From Artocarpus heterophyllus (Eukaryota; Streptophyta; Magnoliopsida; Rosales; Moraceae): a stretch of 64,000 nt of DNA. The notes under the pieces were generated by a model. It did not search any database. It was not told where the DNA came from and saw only the letters and a list, made by a program, of their open reading frames with translations. The stretch lies in NCBI GenBank assembly GCA_025403435.1, contig CM046350.1, positions 6,049,512 through 6,113,511 of the forward strand, read 5' to 3'. Both the position numbers and the translations under genes were made by a program. Shown piece after piece: positions 24,551 to 36,554 of the stretch (position 1 is its first letter; every line of letters begins with the position of its first letter).

Positions 24551-25626
24551 TCAATTCATTATGTTCCTCGCCGTACAATACAAGACGAGTCCATGTCATA
24601 GTTTCATATGTGATACTCATATAATATCAGTTCAACATAGATATATATATATTGCGGTAAAACAATCAATTTTAATTCTATAAAAACCTCACAAAAATGA
24701 GTAATAGAATCCCTACCTTTCAAGCTTATCAACAATCTTTTAATCCTGGAATCAATTAATGTTAGCTCCACACATCCTTGACCCTAAGGCATGCATAAGG
24801 ACAATTAAAACTAAAGCACAACGTATAATCACATTCATAAGTGAGTTAAGTGTAAACCCGTCTACTAGTGCCATTAAAGTATTTTTATGCATTAAACATG
24901 GAGAAAATGCATACTAAAAACTAAGTTTAGATTAAAGAAAACCTACCTCAAAACTTCTTTGAAAAGCACCAAAGTTTGGGTTATCAATCAAGCTTGAATT
25001 AACTTTAAAACCGCATCGATCATCGTTGGGAATTATAATTGTCTTGGCCACAAAGAGAGCTTTGTGCTCTATGTCTTTAGTTAGAAATTTGAAGTGAGAA
25101 GGGAGAGAATGAGAACTAGAGAAGAAGGTGGTGATAGTTAAATAAAAAGATATCAAAATGCTTAAGAGGAATGAGATGTTTACGGGGAAAAGTTGTAAGA
25201 AGAAACAAAAGAGTCTTAAAGGAAAATATCATCTTGTCTCCCATGAAGACTTTTAGCAAATAATGCCAACATAATTGAGGGGATAATTGGAGTGAATTAT
25301 AGAAGAAGATAAGGAAATAATTAATTAGGTGGTTGAGAAATATCTCCATGTCTTCTATGAATTGACGGAAAATAATTCAATGTCCCCTTCGGATACCTTT
25401 AGCAAAATGAGAAGAAGTCTATATAATTGAGCAATAATTTAGGGAGACAAGATTGGTAGAAGTAAGTGTTGGTAAGTTTTGAATGTTTCTTAGGAAGACT
25501 TGGTAAGAAAAATACTAAAATGGTATTTTTTTTTAAATGATCATAAACAACTTAGTAATTTTAAATAGTCACATTTTATTCATTAAATTTTACAAAATTA
25601 TGCCCGTTAAAAATACGGGTGTTACA
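24549..25626 (-). repeat. Truncated 3' LTR of the chromovirus
   Basis: Matches 31421-32497 of the full 5' LTR and ends in GGGTGTTACA at 25626. The part corresponding to 30531-31420 is missing. Confidence 0.9.
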
Positions 25627-25646
25627 GCTCTCCCCTCCTATAAAAA
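25627..25646 (-). other. Polypurine tract of the chromovirus
   Basis: On the minus strand, ATAGGAGGGGAGAGC directly precedes TGTAACACC of the 3' LTR. This is the usual plus-strand primer position. Confidence 0.8.
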
Positions 25647-25681
25647 TTTCGTCCTCGCAATTTCGTACACTGATTACAATG

Positions 25682-28600
25682 TTAAAACAAATGTGGGTAC
25701 TTTTCTCTCATTTCAGATTCAAGTTCCCATGTGGCTTCCTCCACATCATGGTGTTGCCACATCACTTTCACCAGAGGAATTCCACGACGACGTAATAATT
25801 TTATTTCATGATCCAGTATTTGAACTGGAATTTCTTCATAATTCGTATCTCCTTGAATTGGCACATCTGTCCACATGATCACATGTGAAGGGTCGGGTTC
25901 ATACTTTCTCAACATCGATACATGAAACACATTATGTACATGAGACAATTGTGGTGGTAGGTCTAAACGGTATGCCAACGTTCCAATGCGTTCCACAATC
26001 TCAAACGGTCCTGTATACCTTGGTGCTAACTTTCCTTTAACACCAAATCGAGATACACCTCGTTTTGGTTTCACTTTTAAGAACACAAAGTCTCCGATCA
26101 TGAACTCTAAAGGTCGCCTCCTCTTATCTGCATAACTCTTTTGTCGACTTTGAGCTGTCTGAAGACGTTCGCGAATAATCTGGATCTTGTCCGTTGTTTC
26201 TCTGATAAACTGAGGCCCAAGTTCAAGACGCTCTTCCTTTTCAGCCCAACACAATGGAGATCTACAAGGTCTACCATATAAGGCCTCATATGGAGCCATT
26301 CTAATACTTGCTTGGTAACTGTTGTTATATGCGAATTCAACATATGGCAGCTGTGCAGCCCAATTTGTTCCAAAGTCCAGCACACAAGCCCGAAGCATAT
26401 CCTCGAGAATCTGAATGACACGTTCAGATTGTCCATCTGTTTGAGGATGAAAAGCTGTACTAAAATTCAATTGAGTTCCCAAGGCCCTCTGCAATCCTCT
26501 CCAAAATTTCGACGTGAAACGTGTATCTCTATCGGAAACTATTGACATTGGCACTCCATGCAATGTCACTACCTTTTCCACGTACAATTGACATAATTTT
26601 GAGACACTATAATTAGTTCTGATTGGGATGAAGTGGGCTGTCTTAGTTAAACGATCTACAATTACCCAAACGGTGTCATGCCCTATTTGAGTCTTAGGAA
26701 ATCCAGTAACAAAGTCCATTGTCACATGATCCCACTTCCATTCCGGAATAGGTAAGCTTTTCAACTCACCTCCAGGCTTTTGATCTTCCGCTTTAACCCG
26801 CTGACACGTCATGCACTTAGAGACAAAGGTTGCTACATCTCGTTTCATTCCTCGCCACCAGTATTGTCGTTTTAGATCCATATACATTTTTGTGCTTCCA
26901 GGATGAATAGCAAACTTTGAACGGTGAGCCTCATCTAGCACCGCATGCCTGAGATATGGATCCTCTGGAACAACTAATCTTCCTTTGTAAAGTAAAAATC
27001 CTTCTGGCTCAATCTGCCATCCATCCAGTTGTTCTCCATTTTGTATTTGTTTCCAAACCCTACGTAATCCTTCATCGTGCCATTGTCCTTGTTTTACTTT
27101 CTGAATTAACGTAGGAGTTGCTATCACATTGAATAAGAAAGCTCTCTCGTTATCTTCATAATATTGCAAGTTGAAGTCGGCGATAGTGACTCGTCTCCAA
27201 TCTTCCAATGCTAAACTGGCTATACGTCCGTTGTTCTTACGACTTAGAGCATCTGCCACGGCATTTGCTTTTCCAGGATGATATTGGATACTAAAGTCAT
27301 AGTCCACCATGTACTCAGTCCATCTTCGTTGACTTAGATTGAGATCCTTTTGAGTAAACAAATATTTCAGAATTTGATGATCTGAATATAGCTCGAACTT
27401 TGCGCCATATAGATAACATCTCCAAATTTTGAGTGCGAAAACCACAGCAGCTAACTCAAGATCATGTGTGGGGTAGTTCCTCTCATGGGGTTTCAACTGG
27501 CGTGAGGCGTAGGCAACTACTCGTCCATGCTGCATTAACACACAACCCAAACCGTTTCCTGAGGCATCAGTGTATACTGTGTAAGGCTCCTCGTTGTTAG
27601 GTATGATCAGCACAGGTGCACTAGTGAGTCTTCGTTTCAGTTCCTCAAATGCTTCTTCACATTTATCATCCCACACGAACTTGACATTCTTCCTTGTGAG
27701 TTTTGTTAATGGAGAAGCAATCTTTGAAAAATTCTCTACGAAGCGTCGATAGTATCCAGCTAGTCCGAGGAAACTTCGAATCTCTGACACGTTCTTTGGT
27801 CGTTCCCAATTTAGAACTGCTTCAATTTTGGAGGGGTCCACTGAGATGCCTTCTTCAGAGACAACGTGTCCAAGGAACTTGACCTTCGTCATCCAGAAAT
27901 CACATTTTTCTCTTTTTGCATAAAGACCATGTTCTCTCAACGTTTGTAGAGCGATCCTCAAATGCTCAGCATGTTCTTCTTCGTTTTTAGAATAGATCAA
28001 GATATCATCTATGAAAACAATGATAAATTGATCTAAGTACGGTCGAAAGACACGGTTCATCAAGTCCATGAAAGCCGCTGGTGCATTAGTCAACCCGAAA
28101 GGCATGACAAGAAACTCAAAATGACCGTAGCGAGTCCGAAAAGCTGTCTTTGGAATGTCCTCTTCTCTTATCTTCAGTTGGTGATATCCGGATCGTAAGT
28201 CAATCTTTGAGAAATAGCAAGATCCTCCTAACTGATCGAACAACTCATCAATTCGGGGTAGAGGGTACTTGTTCTTGATAGTCAATCGATTAAGCTGGCG
28301 ATAATCGACACAGAGCCTCAACGATCCGTCATGTTTCTTCACAAAAAGTACTGGAGCTCCCCAAGGTGATGTACTTGGTCGAATAAATCCTTTTTCCAGT
28401 AATTCGTCCAACTGCTTCCTCAATTCCACTTTCTCAGCAGGTGCCATTCGATACGGGGCAATAGAAACAGGCGCTGCTCCTTGAGTTAAGTCGATGACAA
28501 ACTCAATTTCTCTATCAGGTGGAAGTCCGGGCAATTCATCTGGAAAAACATCTGAAAATTCGTCCACCACAGGAGTGTGAGAGGATAGGTCACTCTTCTT

Positions 28601-30379
28601 TAGTTCTCCATCTGAAGCAAAGATCGTCCCAAGATTGGTGAAATTCCTTCGTCCTCCAATACAAGCCTTTAGCACCGGGGCTGGCGTCACTGTTCCTGTT
28701 TTTGCCTGAAATTCGATGACTTGTCCATTCTTGGTGAATAAAGAGACACGTTTCCTATGACAATCTACTATTGCCTGGTATTTAGTTAGCCAATCCATTC
28801 CTAAGATTACATCAAACTCTGTCATAGTTATTACATATAGGTCAGCCGATAGTTTATGTTCTCCTATAACAATACACACTGATTTACAAATTATGGATAC
28901 TTCAGCTATCCCGCCCATTGGTGTACTAAGGGTTAATGATGAACTACATGTCTCAGTTTCTAATTGTAGTACGGAAGCAAATAACATAGATATAAATGAA
29001 TGAGTGGCACCAGTGTCAAATAATACATGAGCCCAAGAATGAGACACGTGAATCATACCGTCTACAACTGAGTGATCAGCCTGTTTTCCTTGTCCAGTTG
29101 TAGCCGTAATTGCATAAGCTTGTGCTGGTGCTTTTCCTTTATCACTTTTTCCTCGGTTTCCTTGGCTACTACTAGCCTTATTATTATTTCTCCCAGAAAA
29201 ATATGGCCTTTGATTCACTGAGCCTTGTGGAGTCGGTTGGAAGTTCTGATTAGCATAAAAATTGGAACCCTGTGGCCGCTGTTGATAGTTGTACTGAGGC
29301 TGGAACCCTCGAGGTTGAGTTACTGAGACTTGGGAAGCTGGAGTGTTTTGCTGAGGCGCTCCACGATTTTGACTCCCTCCCCAAACAGTGGAGCCAAAAT
29401 GACTTCCTTGTGGCCTTGGTGCAAAGGATGATTGTGTAGGGCGGTTAGGGCAATTTCTCCTCAGATGTCCCACTTGTCCACAGTTATGACAAGCATACGG
29501 TTGGAAACGACCACTGCCAGAAGATCCACCACCAATAGTCACTCCACTATGCTGAATGACTTGCCCTTGTGACTTCTCTTTCTTACTTATTTTCCTTTGA
29601 CGCCCACCAGAACCCTTATACTCTCCATAGGAGTTATTTAGTTCTGTCTCTGCCCGCTGTGCCGCAGCTACAAGATCAAGAAAATCTGTTGATGGAACAG
29701 CAGCTATCATTTGTCTGATTTTCGGCCTCAGGTTATTTCTAAATTTTTCGCATCTCGCCATTGGATCCGATACAGCCCCGGGATTGTAGCGAGACAATTC
29801 TATAAATCGAGCATGGTATTCAGCAACTGTTGTATCTCCCTGCACCAGGTTTTCAAATTCTCGCATCATTGCTTGCCTATGGCTCTGAGGAATATAGGTG
29901 TTGCGAAAAATGGTTTCGAACTGCTCCCATGTAAGATTCGGCACGTCATAGTCGTCTTTCTGAAGATCCCACCATTCTTCGGCTTTACCCTCAAATATAT
30001 ATGTTGAAAAGCTAACCCAATACTCCCGTGGAATCCTCAAGGTGTCCAACTTCTTTTTGACTGCCTTTAGCCATTGTTCTGCTATGACCGGGTTAGGTTC
30101 TCCACTAAATGTGGGTGGTTTCTGCTTCATAAACTCCTTCAACAGAGTTAGATGTCGTTGTTCGGGATCACGAACCTCCACAGGTCTTTGCACATTTTGT
30201 AATGCTTGAAGAATTTGTCCTAAATTATTTACTTCTGGTGCAGCTGGCGGGGATTGTGTTGCATGTCGTAGTTGCTCATCTTCTTGAGCTTGTTCCATCG
30301 GTTCCGGTTGCTCAACTTCTTGAGCATGTTCAACCGGTTGTGACAGCTCAGACGATTGCATTTGACGTCTTGGTGGCAT
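25682..30379 (-). CDS. Intact chromovirus Gag-Pol polyprotein
   Basis: 1565-aa polyprotein with no stop or frameshift. The ATG at 30379 (MPPRRQMQ) is chosen because the open frame upstream to 30421 begins with TTG. Order with rough residues: retrotransposon gag (about 90-250), CCHC knuckle [14 protein letters not shown] (about 296-309), aspartic protease [10 protein letters not shown] (about 453), reverse transcriptase with FIDD (about 788), RNase H ([17 protein letters not shown]), integrase zinc region (H-x-H, CMTC, about 1150-1185) and core ([16 protein letters not shown]), and a chromodomain-like end ([18 protein letters not shown]). It supplies all proteins needed for copying and integrating the element. 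Family-level call is firm; lineage Tekay/Del is inferred from LTR ends and the end domain. Confidence 0.93.
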   Translation of the reverse strand: MPPRRQMQSSELSQPVEHAQEVEQPEPMEQAQEDEQLRHATQSPPAAPEVNNLGQILQALQNVQRPVEVRDPEQRHLTLLKEFMKQKPPTFSGEPNPVIAEQWLKAVKKKLDTLRIPREYWVSFSTYIFEGKAEEWWDLQKDDYDVPNLTWEQFETIFRNTYIPQSHRQAMMREFENLVQGDTTVAEYHARFIELSRYNPGAVSDPMARCEKFRNNLRPKIRQMIAAVPSTDFLDLVAAAQRAETELNNSYGEYKGSGGRQRKISKKEKSQGQVIQHSGVTIGGGSSGSGRFQPYACHNCGQVGHLRRNCPNRPTQSSFAPRPQGSHFGSTVWGGSQNRGAPQQNTPASQVSVTQPRGFQPQYNYQQRPQGSNFYANQNFQPTPQGSVNQRPYFSGRNNNKASSSQGNRGKSDKGKAPAQAYAITATTGQGKQADHSVVDGMIHVSHSWAHVLFDTGATHSFISMLFASVLQLETETCSSSLTLSTPMGGIAEVSIICKSVCIVIGEHKLSADLYVITMTEFDVILGMDWLTKYQAIVDCHRKRVSLFTKNGQVIEFQAKTGTVTPAPVLKACIGGRRNFTNLGTIFASDGELKKSDLSSHTPVVDEFSDVFPDELPGLPPDREIEFVIDLTQGAAPVSIAPYRMAPAEKVELRKQLDELLEKGFIRPSTSPWGAPVLFVKKHDGSLRLCVDYRQLNRLTIKNKYPLPRIDELFDQLGGSCYFSKIDLRSGYHQLKIREEDIPKTAFRTRYGHFEFLVMPFGLTNAPAAFMDLMNRVFRPYLDQFIIVFIDDILIYSKNEEEHAEHLRIALQTLREHGLYAKREKCDFWMTKVKFLGHVVSEEGISVDPSKIEAVLNWERPKNVSEIRSFLGLAGYYRRFVENFSKIASPLTKLTRKNVKFVWDDKCEEAFEELKRRLTSAPVLIIPNNEEPYTVYTDASGNGLGCVLMQHGRVVAYASRQLKPHERNYPTHDLELAAVVFALKIWRCYLYGAKFELYSDHQILKYLFTQKDLNLSQRRWTEYMVDYDFSIQYHPGKANAVADALSRKNNGRIASLALEDWRRVTIADFNLQYYEDNERAFLFNVIATPTLIQKVKQGQWHDEGLRRVWKQIQNGEQLDGWQIEPEGFLLYKGRLVVPEDPYLRHAVLDEAHRSKFAIHPGSTKMYMDLKRQYWWRGMKRDVATFVSKCMTCQRVKAEDQKPGGELKSLPIPEWKWDHVTMDFVTGFPKTQIGHDTVWVIVDRLTKTAHFIPIRTNYSVSKLCQLYVEKVVTLHGVPMSIVSDRDTRFTSKFWRGLQRALGTQLNFSTAFHPQTDGQSERVIQILEDMLRACVLDFGTNWAAQLPYVEFAYNNSYQASIRMAPYEALYGRPCRSPLCWAEKEERLELGPQFIRETTDKIQIIRERLQTAQSRQKSYADKRRRPLEFMIGDFVFLKVKPKRGVSRFGVKGKLAPRYTGPFEIVERIGTLAYRLDLPPQLSHVHNVFHVSMLRKYEPDPSHVIMWTDVPIQGDTNYEEIPVQILDHEIKLLRRRGIPLVKVMWQHHDVEEATWELESEMREKYPHLF

Positions 30380-30501
30380 AGTTTCTACTGGCTGCGAAAA
30401 TTTAACTAGGATCAGTACCAAATGATGATGACATTAACACCTAACTTTAAAACCATTCCCAAAGATTAATTTTTAAGGTGGTGCTATACCCCCTAGGTTA
30501 A

Positions 30502-30523
30502 TCGAACCTAGGCTCTGATACCA
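30502..30523 (-). other. Primer-binding site of the chromovirus (initiator Met tRNA)
   Basis: The minus strand reads TGGTATCAGAGCCTAGGTTC, complementary to the 3' end of plant initiator methionine tRNA. Seven bases separate it from the 5' LTR. Confidence 0.9.
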
Positions 30524-30530
30524 AAAATTC

Positions 30531-32497
30531 TGTAACACCCCTATGTGGGGGTTAACAGTTTTAAATAAATAAAAATAATTTTAAATTTTATATTATTTAA
30601 ATCAATTAAACAATGCCCATGGGTCTTTAAACAACAAGAAAAATAAAAATAAACGTTTTAAATACAAACCACAGTTTTTAGTGTAGCACCAAATATATAT
30701 AATTACAGTCATCATCACCATAGTACAATTCCCAAATAACTTAACACAGCCATAAAAAAAAATAATACAACTCTTACATGTTGTAGATAAGTTGTAATTA
30801 AACAGGGTCTTCTAACACGAAAACAGCAGGATTGTTTTCGTTTATTCCTCTTCAAATATGTTGCACTGAGTTCCACCTGAGATATGAAGATATGATAGGG
30901 ATGAGCATCGACATGCCCAGTAGGGAAATCATGACTCACCTTATGGTTTATCCATTACCACATTAAAAACTGCATGGTTAGTAGGTTACATCATATTCCA
31001 GATTATGAGGTTTATTATGATCACATCTTATGGATACCGTAGTTAATCATTACCAAGTGTCATAATTACACATTTATACAAATATTACCAATCATCATTG
31101 TTCCTAGGTATCCATGTTAAATTGAGTATCACTCAACTCATCGAAACCCAAATGGGCGCACTTGATCACCCCATAAACATTCCAAGGGTGTTCCGGTGAG
31201 GGGACATCAAGCCCCGAGTCCTCACCAAATCAATTCCTGTACAGTGTGTTCTGGGACTTTCAACCCAAGGAAGTGTCATCACCTTCCCCCTATTTTACCT
31301 TTTTGGGTATTCATGCCCAAGGACGTAACCGCCGCCCTCTTCATGTCTCACCATTTCTCTATATTAAATCATTATTAATAGAGTCAGTTTTCCTAACCAT
31401 GCTTCTCAATTTATAACATGTGTCAATTCATTATGTTCCTCGCCGTACAATACAAGACGAGTCCATGTCATAGTTTCATATGTGATACTCATATAATATC
31501 AGTTCAACATAGATATATATATATTGCGGTAAAACAATCAATTTTAATTCTATAAAAACCTCACAAAAATGAGTAATAGAATCCCTACCTTTCAAGCTTA
31601 TCAACAATCTTTTAATCCTGGAATCAATTAACGTTAGCTCTACACATCCTTGACCCTAAGGCATGCATAAGGACAATTAAAACTAAAGCACAACGTATAA
31701 TCACATTCATAAGTGAGTTAAGTGTAAACCCGTCTACTAGTGCCATTAAAGTATTTTTATGTATTAAACATGGAGAAAATGCATACTAAAAACTAAGTTT
31801 AGATTAAAGAAAACCTACCTCAAAACTTCTTTGAAAAGCACCAAAGTTTGGGTTATCAATCAAGCTTGAATTAACTTTAAAACCGCCTCGATCATCGTTG
31901 GGAATTATAATTGTCTTGGCCACAAAGAGAGCTTTGTGCTCTATGTCTTTAGTTAGAAATTTGAAGTGAGAAGGGAGAGAATGAGAACTAGAGAAGAAGG
32001 TGGTGATAGTTAAATAAAAAGATATCAAAATGCTTAAGAGGAATGAGATGTTTACGGGGAAAAGTTGTAAGAAGAAACAAAAGAGTCTTAAAGGAAAATA
32101 TCATCTTGTCTCCCATGAAGACTTTTAGCAAATAATGCCAACATAATTGAGGGGATAATTGGAGTGAATTATAGAAGAAGATAAGGAAATAATTAATTAG
32201 GTGGTTGAGAAATATCTCCATGTCTTCTATGAATTGACGGAAAATAATTCAATGTCCCCTTCGGATACCTTTAGCAAAATGAGAAGAAGTCTATATAATT
32301 GAGCAATAATTTAGGGAGACAAGATTGGTAGAAGTAAGTGTTGGTAAGTTTTGAATGTTTCTTAGGAAGACTTGGTAAGAAAATACTAAAATGGTATTTT
32401 TTTTTAAATGATCATAAACAACTTAGTAATTTTAAATAGTCACATTTTATTCATTAAATTTTACAAAATTATGCCCGTTAAAAATACGGGTGTTACA
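30531..32497 (-). repeat. Complete 5' LTR of the chromovirus
   Basis: 1967 bp, with ends TGTAACACCC and GGGTGTTACA that are inverted repeats of each other. It adjoins the primer site on the left and Tat integrase (CGACCTTAAGG) on the right. Confidence 0.88.
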
Positions 32498-32982
32498 CGA
32501 CCTTAAGGGTTGAGCAATACGAAGAGAAACTTAATGAAAAGTTCATGATGACCGAGCTCGATCTACTTGAAGAAAAAAGGAACCGAGCATCCATCCGTAA
32601 CACAGCCCGGAATCAGGTTGTAGCCCGGTATTACAACAAACGGGTCCAGCCGAGGAGCTTTAAGGTTGGTGACTTAGTAATGAAGAAAGTCACGGTTCAG
32701 CAACCCAGTCTCGGGTCCTTTGGTCCGAAGTGGGAAGGACCTTTTAAAGTCGAAGGTGTCGTGCGAGCAGGCACCTACAAGCTAGTCGATTTGGAGGGGA
32801 ATCAGCTCGGTCATCCTTGGAATGCCGAGCTGTTAAAAAGATTCTATTCTTTAAAAAGAACAGGAAATCAGAGCCAGATTCCTTTTTTGACCTCTGGCCA
32901 CAATTCTTTTGTAACTAGACCTGCTGAGCAGGACTGGAAAAGTCAATGTAAATATTACATTCATGGAACACAACTTCCCTAA
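32498..32982 (+). pseudogene. Integrase C-terminus of the Tat element (resumed)
   Basis: After the chromovirus the Tat integrase continues with LRVEQYEEKLNE, ELDLLEEKRNRAS, ARYYNKRV and KVGDLVMKK, ending with KWEGPFKV and HPWNAELLKRFY. These are typical end motifs of Tat-group integrases. Stop at 32980-32982. About 20 residues that normally join RRS to LRVEQY are missing, lost in the junction deletion. Confidence 0.85.
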
Positions 32983-33615
32983 TCTCATTTCGCCTGAGCA
33001 ATGTTTTTAAGGGAAGTGTTAGGCCAAGACGCCGGAACCCCAGCTCGGAAGACAGGATGCTGACTCCCAGCCAAGGGCGTCATCCTCGTCAAACTGGACA
33101 GGGGGGCTAGTCAATATATGTATCATGTCTGTCATGCAGACACCCTTAAGTTGCTCGGCACATTTATGTGCCCGATCAGTCCTATACTTGTAAAGTTTCT
33201 TTGAAACTTCCACAAGTCTACGGGGGGCGACAGGATAAGGGCAGCTGTACGCCGTTTACATCCTGCCCGACCGAGACCAGAAACCTAAACTTGCTTGGAT
33301 AACTAAGCAGACGTGGATAACTACTCGGAACGATCGAGAACTGAAGTCCTCGGATCAACTGAGGACAGAGGTACTGGAATTTACCGAAAACAATCGCACC
33401 ATTCACCTCTGCTCGGTCAATTGTCCCCCAGCCTGGGAATCTACCCGAGAAGTATCTAACCTTAAATGTTACGTGGGATGTAAAAAAAACTACTACACGT
33501 AAGCTAAAGTGGATACAAAACGGGAAAATATAAATCGTTTAAATTTCTTTATTAAGGAGGTACAATAAAGTCGGGCACCTCCCAAGCCCAATCACAAAAA
33601 GCGAGAAACAGAGGA
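32983..33615. other. Spacer between Tat pol and the antisense gene
   Basis: No coding region seen. A GGGGGGCTAG stretch at 33101-33110 resembles the polypurine tract at 36545-36553. A second G-run (CTACGGGGGG) is at 33219-33228. Confidence 0.5.
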
Positions 33616-36181
33616 TCAATCGGCCCGAGTCTCATCACCAGCTTGAGTCTCGTCCCCGGCCGCGCTGTCGTCTTGACCGCCCTCGGCAGGTTGCACATCC
33701 CCGTCGTCATCACCATCTACAACGACGACCTCCTCAACATCCCGTTGTTGCTCGGCCTCACCCCGGTCCGGCTCGGCAATAACCGACCAGTCGAATGCAG
33801 CGGCCTCGGGATGCTTCTCTATCAGATGGTCGCGGAGATCCACCATTCCATCGAAGTAGAGATCGGTGTACTCGGGGGACGTCTTGAACTCCTCGACCGC
33901 GGCGGCCAGCTGATCCGGAAGCCCGGCCACGAATCGGTGATGCTCGGCTTGTAGAGTTGCCAGTCGTTCCTCTAGCCGGGTGGCTTTCTCCTCCTGTGGA
34001 GCGGCTATCTCCTCCTGCCGAGCAGCCTTATCCTCTGCCTCCTTTAGCCGCCTCAACATGTCCTCGGCCTCGGACTTCGCCTTCTGAACCTCCTCCTTGG
34101 CCCGACCTAATTCATCCTTCGTGTCTTTGAGCTCTCTGTCGGAGTCCAACTTCAGAAGGAGGGTCTTCTTGTGCCGTTCTTGCTCCTTGTGGATCTCCCT
34201 CACCCCGATGGAGTGCGCCATGTGCACAACGGCGCTCAACTGTGAAAAGTACCAAGGGATAAGTTCTCGGCAACATTATAGGAAGTCCCTGCAACCATTA
34301 GTCGACTTGGATACTTACTGAGGCTGCCGATCGGAGTGCCAGGTTGCACAAATCGGGAAAGTCCTCACCCCGAATCTCCATAAAGAAGTCATTTGAGGGA
34401 GCCACGTCCCCGATGCGTTCAAGGAGCATCCCGCGATAGTTCGGGCGCCTTCTTTGTTGGTTCTCGAAAGAACCTCTGGATGCCTCGTCTACTCGGCCGG
34501 TCTCTGAGGAGGTCCTTATTGGCAGTGGCGGTGGAGCTTGGACTGATGTGGAGGTCTGCCCGGTACGTGTCGAGGGCTCGGGTGCTGGCGTCCTCTTACG
34601 CTTCTTGTTGGCCTCGGCGGCCTTGCCCTTGCCCTTCCTCTGTGTTGTCATCTGGGCAAGCCTACTAGAGCGGGAGCTCGGTGCGGTCATTTCTGTACAA
34701 AGAAAATCCAAGTTAAGCAAAGGACGAAATAAAAGAGGACGGCGACTATAAATAAAATTCTGGGCTGACCTCCGATCCGGAGTTGGTCCGACGGGTACAG
34801 GAGCCTAATCACGCCCTCGAGGTTCTCGTCGGCTACAGGTGGCCCCGCACCGAGGGAGCCACTGGACGAGTCCTCAGTAATGGACAATGAAGGCTCCCTC
34901 GTCGGCCACCCGGACCGGAAAGTGCTGGGCCCTGGAAGATCCGCATCACCCATATGGGCAACAGTAACCTGCCCGGTTTCCCGAGCAGAACGCCTAGCTC
35001 GGGGAAAACTGCTAGATTCCCTGAACCAACCGTATCTGGACAGGGTGTCCTTTCTCAGAAGAAAGGACTGTTGTCTGGACGACTCGGGCTTTTCGAACAG
35101 CTCGTCCACGGCCTCTATTACATGGCTCGGAGCCCAAGGGCGCTTAATCCAGACGTGCCCCAGCTCGAATGACCCCGGCACTTGTTCATCCTTGGGGACA
35201 ACTTCACCGGCTCGGGCTAAAAAGTTCCCCCCGACATAAAACCATTCGTACTTCCACAGCTTATCCGAGTCGGGGTTGCCCAGAATAAAGTCCTTTCTGA
35301 AGCCGGTGAAGTAGTACCAACCGGACTGCCGAGGAAGCTTCTTCATCTTGAATACTTGCTTGAAGGCCTCCAGCGGCATCTCAGTACTCCGGTGGTACTT
35401 CCACAAAATATACATCCCGATCAGCGACCTGTAGCTGTTCGGGTTTAATTGTGCCGGGCACACATTAAAGTCATTAAGCGCCCGACGGAGGAAACGGTGC
35501 AGTGGCAGACGCAGCCCGGCCTTGAAGAACTCGGCGTAAAGGGTGATAAACCCCTCCGGTGCCTCTAGAGGTGAATCCCCCTCGCCGGGAACGACGAGAT
35601 CCACATCGACCGGAATACCATATTCGGCGCGCTAGTGTCCCTAACCGCGACTCTGTAATCGCGCTCGTATATCCTGCCGCTGAGGTTTGCCCAGGACGGC
35701 TTATCCGATATGCTGTGACGCCCCGTACGCGGGTGGCCTGGACCTCCTGCTCTATCTCCGGCTGTTCTGCCCCTGCCTCCTCGGCCGCATGCTCCTCATC
35801 GGAGGCATCAACCGTAATCACGCCTGCAACTTGGACGGGGGCCTCGGCATTCCGACCAGAGGTGCTCGGAGCGTCCTCCTGGGTTTGAAACTCGGTCCTC
35901 TCCCTTGGAAAAACTTGGGAATGGCCCGCTGTTGCCGCCCCAGTGTAAGGGTCTTGCTCCCTAGACGGCCTGATAAGTTTGTGCCCGCCCAGCAAATCTA
36001 AAAATTCTTGCTCGGGCACAGTTTGGGAATCGACCCTTAGGATCTGCTCCAGCCGCCTGGCCCCTTCCCGTCTATGGGACGCCACCTCGGCGTCAGATTG
36101 AGTCGAAGAAGAGCTACTGCTCTCCCCGCTGCTTTCCGACCATGAAGCCTCTACGTTTTGCGAGTCGGACAAATCACTCAT
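33616..36181 (-). pseudogene. Spliced antisense gene of the Tat element (Transposase_28-like), frameshifted
   Basis: Minus strand, opposite to gag-pol. The ATG at 36181 starts an acidic, Ser-rich N-terminus. Splice signals join 36181-34770, 34692-34319 and 34239-33616. The introns (34769-34693 and 34318-34240, 77 and 79 nt) have GT-AG ends, the second GTAAGT...TTTTCACAG, and both joins keep the frame. The middle of exon 1 (about 35600-34800) resembles the plant 'putative gypsy type transposon' domain (PF04195), with LPLHRFLRRALNDF and PAQLNPNSYRSL. Exon 2 is basic (KGKGKAAEANKKRKR) and could be a nuclear signal. Exon 3 is a long coiled coil, then an acidic tail. Two apparent 1-nt losses in short runs, near 35696 and 35620, break exon 1. 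Function is unknown. Confidence 0.7.
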
Positions 36182-36554
36182 TTTTCACTCGGGAATTACC
36201 TGCTCGGGTTCTTGGTTGCTCGGTTGATATAATCCTCGGCTAGTACTTGAGCTCAGCAGCTAAAATTTCTCGTTCTTAAATTTCTGAAAATGAAGTGCAA
36301 ATTACGGAGGGGAGGGGCCCTATTTATAGCCACTTTAAGAGGGAAGTTCGAGCGCGAAAACCCAAAAGGCGCAATTAATACGCCTGACAGCCACACAGAC
36401 GGCTGCGACGTGACACGCGTCCCCCGTCTGATTCGCGCGTCTTTTCACCTCACCCCGCTTCTAAGTGTCGCTTAGTCTTCTTCCTTTGAGCCGACATCAC
36501 CCACTCGGCATAGTCCACCCGGTCGAACACCGACCAGGTGCACTGGGGGGCTAA
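36182..36554 (+). other. Antisense-gene promoter region and Tat polypurine tract
   Basis: About 370 bp between the antisense ATG and the 3' LTR. On the minus strand TATAAATAG (rc of CTATTTATA, 36309-36317) could be the TATA box of the antisense gene, with the leader between it and the ATG at 36181. The polypurine tract TGGGGGGCTAA ends at 36554, directly before TGTTGAGGG. Confidence 0.6.

Larger units (their letters stand above)
24549..32497 (-). mobile_element. Young Ty3/Gypsy chromovirus (Tekay/Del-like) inside the Tat integrase
   Basis: Read on the minus strand: full 5' LTR (32497-30531), Met-tRNA primer site, one long gag-pol frame with a C-terminal chromodomain-like region, polypurine tract, and a 3' LTR truncated at 24549. 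The shared LTR part differs by about four substitutions and one 1-nt indel over 1077 bp. Host sequence resumes at 32498 with CGACC. The left partner of the duplication is gone, because about 890 bp of LTR and some 60-70 bp of Tat integrase were deleted there. Confidence 0.9.

Noticed and set aside
24932..25349. Small minus-strand frames in the chromovirus LTR, repeated at 31804-32221
   Set aside because: They occur in both LTR copies simply because the LTR is duplicated. No domain is recognisable.
24549..32502. CGAAC (24544-24548) and CGACC (32498-32502) as the chromovirus target duplication
   Set aside because: The left LTR is truncated and CGAAC is part of an 11-bp patch copied from 24478, so the similarity is coincidental.
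34097..36001. Several plus-strand frames opposite the antisense Tat gene
   Set aside because: They are GC-rich shadows of the spliced antisense frames and carry no motifs.
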